Source of the DNA: CAZJDV01 sp964544865
GTDB lineage: Bacteria > Chloroflexota > Dehalococcoidia > Lucifugimonadales > CAJWER01
NCBI GenBank assembly: GCA_964544865.1
Contig: CAZJDV010000048.1
Coordinates: forward strand, 1 to 19,256
Reading direction: 5' to 3'
DNA: 19,256 nucleotides
In this document: positions 1 through 6,871 of the stretch, piece after piece
Layout: each line of letters starts with the position of its first letter
Position numbering within the stretch: the first letter of the stretch is position 1
Program-made: the position numbers and the translations under genes
Notes under the pieces: model-generated
Told to the model about the DNA's origin: nothing
The model's database searches: none
The model's input: the letters and a program-made list of their open reading frames with translations, nothing else

Positions 1-243
1 GGGTAGTAAGAAGGCAGGGATCGAACCTTTCACAAAGCCTCGGCCTTGCTCGCTTCCAAGAATCGACTCTATCTCGTTCCGCGTCTCGGCGGTCCTATTC
101 TGTGGATACGGTGCCGAGAACTCTTTCACGATATATATCAATAGAGGAATGATCACGATGATGCAGGCCCCCGTGACGAGCAAAAAAATGAGTCCCTCCT
201 CTGTAATGAAACAGGCCATGACGTTGTATGCGCAATCTGCCAT
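1..243 (-). CDS. Partial small single-TM membrane protein (3' end beyond left edge)
   Basis: A reading frame opens at an ATG whose first base is 243 and stays open for 81 codons to the window edge; the stop lies outside. An in-frame TAG sits three codons upstream, so the frame cannot start much earlier. The product has a short N-terminus (MADCAYNVMACF), one strongly hydrophobic segment at about residues 18-41 (rich in I, L and V), then a polar tail with many E, R and N residues. It looks like a single-pass membrane protein with a soluble C-terminal part. I do not recognise a family. There is no good Shine-Dalgarno before the ATG. A GAGGAGG lies inside the frame, about 12 bases ahead of an in-frame TTG, so a later start is possible. 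Base composition is more AT-rich than the genes to its right. Confidence 0.5.
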   Translation of the reverse strand, partial: MADCAYNVMACFITEEGLIFLLVTGACIIVIIPLLIYIVKEFSAPYPQNRTAETRNEIESILGSEQGRGFVKGSIPAFLLP

Positions 244-278
244 TGTAGTCAACTAGGGAAACCTCTATGTTGAAGCTG

Positions 279-307
279 ATTTTATGTTACGGGTTGGCTC
301 GACGTAA
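279..307 (-). promoter_or_regulatory. Candidate sigma-70-type promoter for the left-edge membrane protein
   Basis: On the minus strand, TTACGT (302-307) and TAAAAT (279-284) are separated by 17 bases. The -10 matches five of six consensus bases and the -35 is poor. The -10 lies 35 bases ahead of the ATG at 243, and the area is the most AT-rich nearby. Identified by eye only. Confidence 0.35.
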
Positions 308-321
308 GTCACCTATAACAA

Positions 322-361
322 GCCCCTAGGCCCCAATACCTAGCCCCCAGCCCCCAGCCCC
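322..361 (-). repeat. C-rich heptad repeat / G-quadruplex-forming tract
   Basis: On the plus strand there are five runs of four or five C (323-326, 331-334, 344-348, 351-355, 358-361). The last three repeat with a 7-base period (AGCCCCC). The minus strand, which is the transcribed sense of the neighbouring aminotransferase, therefore carries G4-CT-G5-CT-G5-N9-G4-N4-G4, which fits a G-quadruplex pattern. It starts five bases past the aminotransferase stop codon. It may affect 3' end formation or be a local slippage repeat. No U-run terminator is seen. Confidence 0.5.
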
Positions 362-366
362 TATCT

Positions 367-1692
367 TCAAACCAATCCCGCGTCCCTCAGGTCCAGCAGC
401 GCTTTCTCCGACGCGGCGACCGTCTGATCTACGTCGCCGTCGGTGTGAGCCGAGCTGACGATGAAGCGCGGACCGCCAGAGACGCCGTGGTTGTACAGCG
501 CCAGGGATAGCTGGTGGCTGCGGGTGGCGTTTTCGACGGTGTACTGGTCTTCCGGAGTCAGGACGCACACTTCCTTGTCGCACTCGTGGTCCACACCGAG
601 GCGGAGGAATATCGCGGAGGCGATCCCCGCGGAGCAACCCGGGATCTCCAAACGGGTGAGCATATCGTTGAAGCCTTCCTTGAGGCGTGCGGCGGCGGCA
701 TCGGCTTTGTCGTTTATCGGCTGCGTGGCCACGAGCTCCAGCGCCCTGGCTCCGGCCGCCGCTGAGAGCGGATTGGCATTAAAGGTGCCGAAGTGGGCGA
801 TGCGCCTCTTCGCGTTGAAATCGGGATCGTCCTGGAGCTGGATCATGTCGATGATCTCTGCCCTACCGGTGACGGCTCCCGCCGGAAGACCCCCGCCCAG
901 TATCTTGGCCAGGGTGCAGATGTCCGGAGTGATTCCGAAATATGCCTGGGCGCCGCCCTTGGAGGTGCGAAAACCCGTGACGACCTCGTCGAAGATCAGG
1001 ACGACGCCGAGCCGCTGAGTGATCTCTCGGAGCTCGCTCAGAAAGCTTGGCCTGACGGGCGCCTGGCCCATGTGTGACCCTGTCGGTTCGATGATGACGG
1101 CCGCGACGTCGCTGTCCTTCAACGCGGCCTCGACGACTCCGATGTCGTTGGCGGGAATGGAGACGACGGTGCTCCTGGTCTCCTCCGGGATCCCGCCATG
1201 ACCGGCGTCGTGGGCCCTCAGATAGTCGTGCCATCCGTGGAAGTGGTCGTGGAACTGGACGACCTTCGTCTTGCCGGTGTAGGACCGCGCCATCCGGAGG
1301 GCCATCAGCGTCGCCTCCGTGCCGGAGCTGACGAAGCGCAGCTTCTCCGCGCACGGTATGAGCTCTCGCACCCACTGCGCCCAGCGGATCTCAACCTCGG
1401 TCGAGGCGGCGTAGTGGGTGCCTTTGGCCATCTGCTCCGCCACCGCCGCGACGATGTCCGGATGGTTGTGGCCCAGCAGCAGCGCTCCGTGGCCGCCCGT
1501 GTAGTCTATGATCTCGTGGCCGTCGACGTCCCACTTCCGCGCCCCCTGGGCGTGGGAAACGAAGTAGGGAAAAGGCTTCAAGTTCCGGGCGTCGTGTGTG
1601 ACGCCATTGGGGAATAGGTCCCTGGACGTGGAGTAGAAGTCCGCGCACTTCTGGTGCGCGTCAATGTACCGCTGCTCTATTGGCGTAGCCAT
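367..1692 (-). CDS. Class III aminotransferase, glutamate-1-semialdehyde-aminomutase-like
   Basis: This is a 441-residue PLP-dependent fold-type I aminotransferase of class III. The family diagnostics are present: an N-terminal FPNGVTHDAR segment, SSGTEATLMALRMAR for phosphate binding, HFHGWHD, and FDEVVTGFR with the PLP-ring aspartate at D235. The Schiff-base lysine is K263 in LAKILGGGLPAGA. Length is normal for the family (about 430-450). The start has a strong GAGGAG six to ten bases upstream. The closest well-known relative is glutamate-1-semialdehyde 2,1-aminomutase (HemL), but no tetrapyrrole gene is nearby. Many such proteins beside catabolic genes transaminate other amino substrates, so I would not call it hemL. 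It is divergent from the threonine-synthase-like gene and shares a 125-base intergenic region with it. Confidence 0.85.
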   Translation of the reverse strand: MATPIEQRYIDAHQKCADFYSTSRDLFPNGVTHDARNLKPFPYFVSHAQGARKWDVDGHEIIDYTGGHGALLLGHNHPDIVAAVAEQMAKGTHYAASTEVEIRWAQWVRELIPCAEKLRFVSSGTEATLMALRMARSYTGKTKVVQFHDHFHGWHDYLRAHDAGHGGIPEETRSTVVSIPANDIGVVEAALKDSDVAAVIIEPTGSHMGQAPVRPSFLSELREITQRLGVVLIFDEVVTGFRTSKGGAQAYFGITPDICTLAKILGGGLPAGAVTGRAEIIDMIQLQDDPDFNAKRRIAHFGTFNANPLSAAAGARALELVATQPINDKADAAAARLKEGFNDMLTRLEIPGCSAGIASAIFLRLGVDHECDKEVCVLTPEDQYTVENATRSHQLSLALYNHGVSGGPRFIVSSAHTDGDVDQTVAASEKALLDLRDAGLV

Positions 1693-1738
1693 TTCGCTCC
1701 TCTACAATGTGGCATGACCGGATCGTCGGTGCGACCAT

Positions 1739-1791
1739 TATAGTCAGAACCCGCGAATATGCAATGAGGCCGGATCGGCTGCGGTCCGCAG
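1739..1791 (+). promoter_or_regulatory. Palindrome and weak -10 in the divergent aminotransferase / threonine-synthase-like intergenic region
   Basis: CTGCGGTCCGCAG (1779-1791) is a perfect 6+1+6 palindrome ending 26 bases before the threonine-synthase-like ATG. A TATAGT hexamer at 1739-1744 could be a -10 element, but its -35 is weak. The placement suits an operator or a leader hairpin. Confidence 0.3.
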
Positions 1792-1817
1792 GCCGGCAGA
1801 TCGAAAAAGGAGGGTCG

Positions 1818-2987
1818 ATGAAGAGCTACCTAACGCACCTGGAATGCACCTACTGTGGCAAGACATATTCGGCGGATGAGCCGATGCGGACCTGCCCGGT
1901 GTGCGGCAAGGTCCTGTATCCCCGGTACGATCTAGACGCCGCGCGCTCGGGCTTTGATCGAGGGACGCTCCGGGACCGCCCTCCCAGCATGTGGCGTTAC
2001 TTCGAGATCCTGCCGGTGCGGGACCAGGCGAACGTCGTGAGCCTGGGCGAGGGGTTCACCCCGTTGCTGAAGGCGGAGCGGCTCGGGCAGAGTGTCGGCG
2101 CCGGTACTCTGCTCATCAAGGACGAAGGGATGAACCCTACGGCCAGCTTCAAGGCCCGCGGGCTGTCCGCAGCCGTGTCAAAGGCGAAGGAGCTGGGATT
2201 GAGCAGGCTGACCATGCCATCGGCCGGCAACGCCGGTGGGGCGCTGGCCGCCTACGCCGCGAGCGCAGGGATGGAGGCATACGTGTTCATGCCCCGGGAC
2301 GTGCCGGAGGCAAATCGCAAGGAGGTCGAGTACAGCGGGGCGCACCTGACCCTTGTCGACGGACTGATCGGAGACGCCGGTAAACTCTCCCGCGAAATGG
2401 CTGCCGAAAAGGGCCTTTTCGACGTCTCGACCCTCCAGGAGCCGTACAGGATCGAGGGCAAGAAGACGATGGGCTACGAGGTGGCCGAGCAGATGGACTG
2501 GACGCTGCCCGGCGCGATCATCTACCCGACGGGCGGAGGCACTGGCATTGTCGGCTTCTGGAAGGCCTTCGACGAGATGGAACAGCTAGGCTGGATAGAG
2601 CCGGGGCGGCGGCCGAAGCTATTCTCCGTGCAGGCGGAGGGATGCGCCCCTATCGTCCGGGCATTTCAACAGGGGACGGAGTTCGCCGAGCCCTGGGTGG
2701 ATGCCCACACCATCGCCCCGGGTCTGCGCGTGCCCGCAGCCATCGGAGACTACTTGATCCTCAACGTACTTCGCGAGAGCGGGGGCGGCGCGGTCACCGT
2801 CTCCGACGAAGAGATCATGGACTGGGTGAAACGGGTCACCGCGTTGGAAGGGGTGTTCGTCTGCCCTGAGGGCGCGGCGACCGCGGCGGCGCTGGTGAAG
2901 CTGCTTGCCGACGGCTCCCTCTCGCCGGACGAGGATATTCTCCTGCTGAACACCGCGTCCAGCCTGAAGTACCTGGATCTGCTGTGA
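1818..2987 (+). CDS. Threonine-synthase-like PLP enzyme with N-terminal zinc ribbon
   Basis: This is a fold-type II PLP enzyme resembling threonine synthase, which converts O-phosphohomoserine to threonine. I chose the ATG at 1818 because AAAGGAGGG lies just ahead of it, giving 389 residues; an in-frame ATG at 1707 would add 37 unconvincing residues. A C4 zinc ribbon is formed by C10, C13, C26 and C29, as in many bacterial and archaeal threonine synthases. The PLP lysine is K112 in NPTASFKARG, followed by an SAGNAGGALAAYAA segment and a PTGGGTG phosphate-binding loop. No hom or thrB gene is nearby, and the next genes are a ketopantoate-reductase-like protein 22 bases downstream and an amidohydrolase. 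True threonine synthase or a related PLP lyase are both possible. Confidence 0.8.
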   Translation: MKSYLTHLECTYCGKTYSADEPMRTCPVCGKVLYPRYDLDAARSGFDRGTLRDRPPSMWRYFEILPVRDQANVVSLGEGFTPLLKAERLGQSVGAGTLLIKDEGMNPTASFKARGLSAAVSKAKELGLSRLTMPSAGNAGGALAAYAASAGMEAYVFMPRDVPEANRKEVEYSGAHLTLVDGLIGDAGKLSREMAAEKGLFDVSTLQEPYRIEGKKTMGYEVAEQMDWTLPGAIIYPTGGGTGIVGFWKAFDEMEQLGWIEPGRRPKLFSVQAEGCAPIVRAFQQGTEFAEPWVDAHTIAPGLRVPAAIGDYLILNVLRESGGGAVTVSDEEIMDWVKRVTALEGVFVCPEGAATAAALVKLLADGSLSPDEDILLLNTASSLKYLDLL

Positions 2988-3009
2988 CCAGGCGCCGCAA
3001 GGAGCGAGG

Positions 3010-3954
3010 ATGCGAATAGCGATATTTGGAGCGGGCAGTGTCGGCGGTTACTTCGGCGGGCGGCTGGCCCACGCCGGCAAGGACGTGGTCTTCATCGCAC
3101 GGGGCGACCACCTGAAGGCGATGCAGAGTGGAGGGCTCGAGGTCGATAGCGTCGCGGGCGACTTCCACGTGGCCCGCGTGGATGCCACCGACGATCCGGC
3201 TGTGGCGGGCCCGGTGGACGTGGTGATCGTGGCAGTAAAGGCCTGGCAAGTCCCGGAGACCGCCGAGGCGTTGCGGCCCATGCTCGGGCCCGACACACTG
3301 GTGCTGCCGGTCCAGAACGGCGTCGAGGCGCCCGGACAACTCGCCGCGGTGCTGGGGGATGGCCGCGTCCTGGCGGGCCTGTGCGCGGTGGTGAGCCGGG
3401 TAGCCGGCGCCGGGCACATAAAGCACGAGGCCGTGCCGGAGCCGTCCCTGTCGTTCAAAGAGATGAACAACACGGCCAGCAACCGGGTCGACGCGCTGCG
3501 TCAGGCGCTGGAGTGCGACGGTTTCGAGGCGAGAGTGCCGGAAGACATTCATGCCGCGATGTGGAGCAAGCTAATCGGCGTATCACCGGGGGGAGCGGTC
3601 GGTGGGGTTACGAGGACGCCCGGCTTATACTGGCGAGACGTGCCCGAGGCGCGGAGCATGTACGAGGAGGCGGCTCGCGAGGTGTTTGACGTGGCGAAGT
3701 CCAGAGGAATCGCGCTCGAGGTGCAGTTGCTTTCCGATCTCGCGGGTTGGCTAAACTCCATGCCTGTCACGTCGATGATGTCGATGCAACGGGACATACT
3801 AGCCGGACGGCCATCGGAGCTGGAGGCGCAGGTCGGTGTCGTACACAGGCTGGGGGCCGAGGCAGGAGTACCGACGCCGGTGTACACCTCGGTCTACCGC
3901 AGCCTACTGCTGTCGGAGATGAAGGCCCGCGGCCAGATCGACTTCGCGGGCTGA
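3010..3954 (+). CDS. 2-dehydropantoate 2-reductase family protein (ketopantoate reductase, PanE/ApbA-like)
   Basis: This is a 314-residue NADPH-dependent reductase. The family enzyme reduces 2-dehydropantoate to pantoate for coenzyme A synthesis. The N-terminal Rossmann motif GAGSVGG (G7, G9, G12) is followed by the conserved asparagine N103 in PVQNGVE. The catalytic lysine is K187 in MWSKLIG, and E270 in the C-terminal helical domain (SELEAQVG) matches the substrate-binding glutamate. AAGGAG lies ahead of the ATG, and the gene starts 22 bases after the threonine-synthase-like stop, so the two are probably co-transcribed. All key residues are present, so it should be an active 2-oxoacid reductase. 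Some genomes carry several paralogues of this family outside pantothenate loci, and no other pan gene is here, so the substrate is uncertain. Confidence 0.85.
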   Translation: MRIAIFGAGSVGGYFGGRLAHAGKDVVFIARGDHLKAMQSGGLEVDSVAGDFHVARVDATDDPAVAGPVDVVIVAVKAWQVPETAEALRPMLGPDTLVLPVQNGVEAPGQLAAVLGDGRVLAGLCAVVSRVAGAGHIKHEAVPEPSLSFKEMNNTASNRVDALRQALECDGFEARVPEDIHAAMWSKLIGVSPGGAVGGVTRTPGLYWRDVPEARSMYEEAAREVFDVAKSRGIALEVQLLSDLAGWLNSMPVTSMMSMQRDILAGRPSELEAQVGVVHRLGAEAGVPTPVYTSVYRSLLLSEMKARGQIDFAG

Positions 3955-3959
3955 GAGGG

Positions 3960-4101
3960 TGTCTCAGAAGTCGAAAATCGGGGGAGTCCAGAGTGGGTCC
4001 ACCCTCTCTGGTAGGGGCCTGGGGGCATCCCCCAGATACAAGTTCCTCTTCTTCCCCCATGGCAAGGGAGAGTGAGACGGGACGGGGGCGATTCTGAGAC
4101 A
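3960..4101. mobile_element. MITE-like element with 10-bp terminal inverted repeats
   Basis: TGTCTCAGAA (3960-3969) and its exact reverse complement TTCTGAGACA (4092-4101) bound a 142-base non-coding stretch between the ketopantoate-reductase-like and amidohydrolase genes. Inside is a perfect hairpin, CTGGGGGCATCCCCCAG (4019-4035). CTGAGAGG occurs at 3951-3958 on the left and 4110-4117 on the right, but the right copy is eight bases outside the repeat, so it is not a clean target duplication. A lone GTCTCAGAAT also occurs at 7241-7250. The size, the terminal repeats and the lack of a gene fit a miniature inverted-repeat element, but no transposase is visible here. Confidence 0.45.
4019..4035. 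repeat. Perfect 7-bp hairpin inside the MITE-like element
   Basis: CTGGGGG-CAT-CCCCCAG forms a GC-rich stem with a three-base loop. No T-run follows on either strand, so it is not a standard terminator. It could block or attenuate transcription between the two flanking genes. Confidence 0.5.
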
Positions 4102-4125
4102 GCTTCGGACTGAGAGGAGAACGGC

Positions 4126-5358
4126 TTGAGCACGACACGATACGACCTCTTGATCAAGGGTGGCACGGTCGTCGATCCGTCCCAGGGGCTCCACGCGGTG
4201 CGGGACGTCGCCCTCTCGGACGGCAAGGTTGCCGCCGTGGAGGAGGGCATCTCGGAGTCCCTCGCGGGCGAGGTATTAGACGCAACCGGCCTGATCGTCA
4301 CGCCGGGCCTGATAGACTTGCACGTCCACGCGTGGTGGGGTGCGTCCGCATACAGCATCCAGCCGGACCCGGTCCACGTGGCCAAGGGGGTCACAACGGT
4401 GTTGGACGCGGGCTCGTCGGGGGCCCGGACGTTCGCCGGCTTCCGCCACTACGTCATCGACCGGGTCCGGACCCGCGTGTTCGCGCTCCTCAACATCTCG
4501 TCGATGGGCATGATCGCCGACTTCGGCATCGGGGAGCTGGAGGACATCCGCTGGGCGGAGGTGGACCGGGCCGTGGACGTGGCGCGGTCCAACCGGGACC
4601 GGGTCCTGGGAATAAAGGTGCGACTGGGAAGGCTCATGGCCGGCGGGAACGACGTGGGGGCGGTTACCCGCGCCATCGAGGCCGCAGAGGCGATAGGCGG
4701 ATTCGTGATGGCCCACGTCGGCAACTCCAACAGCCCCATCGAGGACCTGGCGGCCATGCTACGTCCTGGCGACGTGGTGACCCATGCGTTCCACGGCATC
4801 GAGGACAGGATCGTCGATGGCTCGGGAAGGGTCAGGGAAGGGGTCGCCGAGGCCCAGCGGCGTGGGGTGGTCTTCGACGTCGGCCACGGCATGGGCGGCT
4901 TCTCGTTCGACACGGCCCACAAGGCGGTCTCCCAGGGATTCCTGCCCGACAACATCAGCACCGACCTGCATATGTACAGCGTCGAGGGACCGGTGTTCGA
5001 CCTGCTGACCACGCTGTCGAAGTTCATGCATCTGGGCATGTCCCTCGACGAGGTGATAAGGCGCAGCACCGAGTCGACGGCTCGGATCATGGGTCTTGGG
5101 GACGGCCTGGGCACCCTGGGGACCGGCGCCACGGGAGACGTCTCGATCCTGAGACTCGAGGAGGGACGTTTCACCCTGACCGACCGCCTCACCGAGGCGC
5201 GTTCCATCGCAGGCATGGACTGGGCGGCTCCAATTTCTGTGGAGGCGACCAGCATGCTAACTCACGTCAAGACCGTCGCCGCGGGGAGAATATACAGGCC
5301 CTGGGAGGGCGCATGGACAAGGGGCATGGCGGAGGCCCGGCGGCTGTTTCGCAGATAG
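4126..5358 (+). CDS. Dihydroorotase/deacetylase-type amidohydrolase
   Basis: This is a 410-residue metal-dependent hydrolase of the amidohydrolase superfamily. It starts at TTG, six bases after GAGAGGAGA; no better ATG fits the N-terminal beta strand (YDLLIKGGTVVDP). Metal ligands are visible: H66 and H68 in DLHVHAWWG, the probable carboxylated lysine K164 in GIKVRLG, H197 in MAHVGN, H220 and H223 in THAFHG, and the catalytic aspartate D280 in STDLH. The site looks complete and bimetallic. The closest type I recognise is the amidohydrolase/deacetylase group of uncertain substrate, related to dihydroorotase and hydantoinase. It lies between the ketopantoate-reductase-like and M24 genes on the same strand and may share their pathway. 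The reaction is probably hydrolysis of a cyclic or linear amide; the substrate is unknown. Confidence 0.8.
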   Translation: MSTTRYDLLIKGGTVVDPSQGLHAVRDVALSDGKVAAVEEGISESLAGEVLDATGLIVTPGLIDLHVHAWWGASAYSIQPDPVHVAKGVTTVLDAGSSGARTFAGFRHYVIDRVRTRVFALLNISSMGMIADFGIGELEDIRWAEVDRAVDVARSNRDRVLGIKVRLGRLMAGGNDVGAVTRAIEAAEAIGGFVMAHVGNSNSPIEDLAAMLRPGDVVTHAFHGIEDRIVDGSGRVREGVAEAQRRGVVFDVGHGMGGFSFDTAHKAVSQGFLPDNISTDLHMYSVEGPVFDLLTTLSKFMHLGMSLDEVIRRSTESTARIMGLGDGLGTLGTGATGDVSILRLEEGRFTLTDRLTEARSIAGMDWAAPISVEATSMLTHVKTVAAGRIYRPWEGAWTRGMAEARRLFRR

Positions 5359-5415
5359 AAAGTACGACCACGGTCGATAAGGTGGAAAGGGCCACCACGT
5401 CCTACTGAGATAGCT

Positions 5416-5434
5416 GCTGCGGGAGAAACGCAGC
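5416..5434 (+). other. Leader hairpin between amidohydrolase and M24 genes
   Basis: GCTGCG (5416-5421) and CGCAGC (5429-5434) form a 6-bp GC stem around a 7-base loop in the 110-base gap. A smaller GGTGG/CCACC stem lies at 5381-5396. Neither is followed by a T-run, so transcription probably continues into the next gene. Confidence 0.3.
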
Positions 5435-5468
5435 GCTGCCAGGACAGGACAGAAGGGAGACGAGCACA

Positions 5469-6698
5469 ATGGATCCCGGATCGACCAGCGCCGAGACGCT
5501 GGAACACAGATACGCGACTATACGCGCGTTACTCAAGGAGCGCGACCTGGGGGCGCTTTTCGTTTACTCCCCGCCCGCGGAGCACAAATGGGGCCAGACC
5601 GGACACGTCTCGTACCTGACGGGGTGGGCCAATCACGACCGCATCGTCGACTCGGCTGTGGTGATTCCCGTCGAGGGTCCACCCGCCTTGCTCGTGGCTG
5701 GACTGCCTTTCATGCTCGAGCAGGTGGCCGGCGTGTCGCCGGTCGGCGACGTGCGCCTGGTCCAGGCCGTGGATCCCAACGCAGTGGCGATCGCCCGGTC
5801 CGCGGGCGGGCCGGCTGGGGATGGACCGAGGTCCTTCGCCGACGAGACGGCGGCCATCCTTCGGGAGCGAGAGGTGTTTGAAGCAGGCATAGGCGTCGTC
5901 GGGCTCAGCAACATGCCATTGCCCTTCTACGAGGCCCTGACTCGCGATCTGGGCGACAGGCTCAGCCGCGTCGACGATGTCGTCGCCGAGATGCGTTCCG
6001 TCAAGAGCGCCAGGGAGCTTGAGTTGATGAGGCACGCCGCTCACTTGGGGGACCTGGGCTTCGAGAGGATGATCGCGGTGGCGAGTCCCGGGATGAGCGG
6101 CATCGAGATCGTGGCTGAGATGGAGCGGGTGGCGCGCAGGGAAGGCGCCGACCACGCCAAATACTGGATGGCCTCGGGCCCTGCGACTACCTGGGATGAC
6201 ACCCGGCTGGACATCAAGCCCCACGAGCGTGTGCTGCGAAACGGCGACCTGATGGCGGTGTGCTCCTACATCGTTTACCGAGGCTACTGGAGTCACGGCC
6301 AGCGCACGGGCACGATGGGCCGGTCCTCCGAGCATCTGGAAGAGATCGCTCAGATCGCGCGGGACGCCCAGGATGCTGGCATAGCGGCGATGCGGCCCGG
6401 CCTTCGGGCGGGCCAGATCGCCCGGGCTGTGCGGCGGAAGGCGGCTGAAAGCGGCTGGGATCTCCAGGGCGGACGTGTCGGCCACGGCATCGGTCTGGAC
6501 TACAGCGAGATACCCGTTCCCGCAGAGAGCAACCAGACCACGCTGAAGGCGGGCATGACGGTCGTTATCCACTCCTCCTTCGCGCTGCCGGGCTCGGGCA
6601 AGTTGTTTGTGCCTCTGGGCGACCAGGTTCATATTACCGATGAGGGCCCCGAGTTCCTCATGGACTTTCCGAGGACGCTGTTCCTTGCGGGGAATTGA
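5469..6698 (+). CDS. M24-family (creatinase / aminopeptidase P fold) protein with degenerate metal site
   Basis: This 409-residue protein has the two-domain M24 layout: an N-terminal creatinase-like domain (about 1-165) and a pita-bread catalytic domain (about 175-405, from EMRSVKSARELELMRHAA onward). Family metallopeptidases bind two metals through D, D, H, E and E. Here only the histidine is kept (H339 in VGHGIG). The other positions read C265 (NGDLMAVCSY), H276 (GYWSHGQRT), H368 (MTVVIHSSF) and G384 (VPLGDQVHIT). It is therefore unlikely to be a metallo-aminopeptidase. Metal-independent members of the fold such as creatinase hydrolyse small C-N bonds, and ectoine hydrolase is a close relative of creatinase. 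An amide or amidine hydrolase role beside the amidohydrolase is my inference. The ATG at 5469 has AAGGGAGA upstream at a somewhat long spacing. Confidence 0.8.
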   Translation: MDPGSTSAETLEHRYATIRALLKERDLGALFVYSPPAEHKWGQTGHVSYLTGWANHDRIVDSAVVIPVEGPPALLVAGLPFMLEQVAGVSPVGDVRLVQAVDPNAVAIARSAGGPAGDGPRSFADETAAILREREVFEAGIGVVGLSNMPLPFYEALTRDLGDRLSRVDDVVAEMRSVKSARELELMRHAAHLGDLGFERMIAVASPGMSGIEIVAEMERVARREGADHAKYWMASGPATTWDDTRLDIKPHERVLRNGDLMAVCSYIVYRGYWSHGQRTGTMGRSSEHLEEIAQIARDAQDAGIAAMRPGLRAGQIARAVRRKAAESGWDLQGGRVGHGIGLDYSEIPVPAESNQTTLKAGMTVVIHSSFALPGSGKLFVPLGDQVHITDEGPEFLMDFPRTLFLAGN

Positions 6699-6861
6699 CG
6701 CCGGTCCGCTCGGCGGCCCACAGGTCCACCGCCTGGCTGGACATCTTGCCGACTTGCCCGGTCACATCCGGGTCGGAGCGATGCACTGCTTCATGGAACA
6801 TCGTTTGGCGGTCCGTGACGATCCGCGAATCGTCGGGTCATAGGATACGCGGCGACATCAT
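6658..6861 (-). pseudogene. Possible decayed small gene downstream of the NifU-like gene
   Basis: On the minus strand, two ATGs (6859-6861 and 6856-6858) follow an AAGGCGG ten bases past the NifU-like stop. The frame reads MMSPRIL, meets a TGA at 6838-6840, then continues open for about 60 codons (starting PDDSRIVTDRQTMFHEAV) to a TGA at 6658-6660. The codons after the internal stop have the strong G/C third-position bias of the real genes here, which suggests former coding. Its tail overlaps the convergent M24 gene by 41 bases. Translation could also restart at an internal ATG (6798-6800), giving a 47-residue peptide. I do not recognise the product. It may be a chance open frame. Confidence 0.3.
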
Positions 6862-6871
6862 GTCCGCCTTA

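Noticed and set aside
1..40. A tRNA T-arm-like GGTTCGATCCC on the minus strand near the left edge
   Set aside because: The five bases on each side of the TTCGATC loop do not pair, no acceptor or anticodon arm can be built, and the region lies inside an open protein frame.
461..1648. Several long open frames on the plus strand and in other minus frames across the aminotransferase gene
   Set aside because: They are high-GC shadow frames with arginine- and proline-rich compositions, no ribosome-binding sites and no recognisable motifs.
4332..5408. A 358-codon open frame overlapping the amidohydrolase gene in another plus frame
   Set aside because: Its product is a glycine/arginine/histidine-rich shadow. 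The overlapping frame has full metal-ligand motifs and a proper start.
5529..6632. A 367-codon minus-strand open frame opposite the M24 gene
   Set aside because: It is a mirror frame of a GC-biased gene, with no motif and no start signal.
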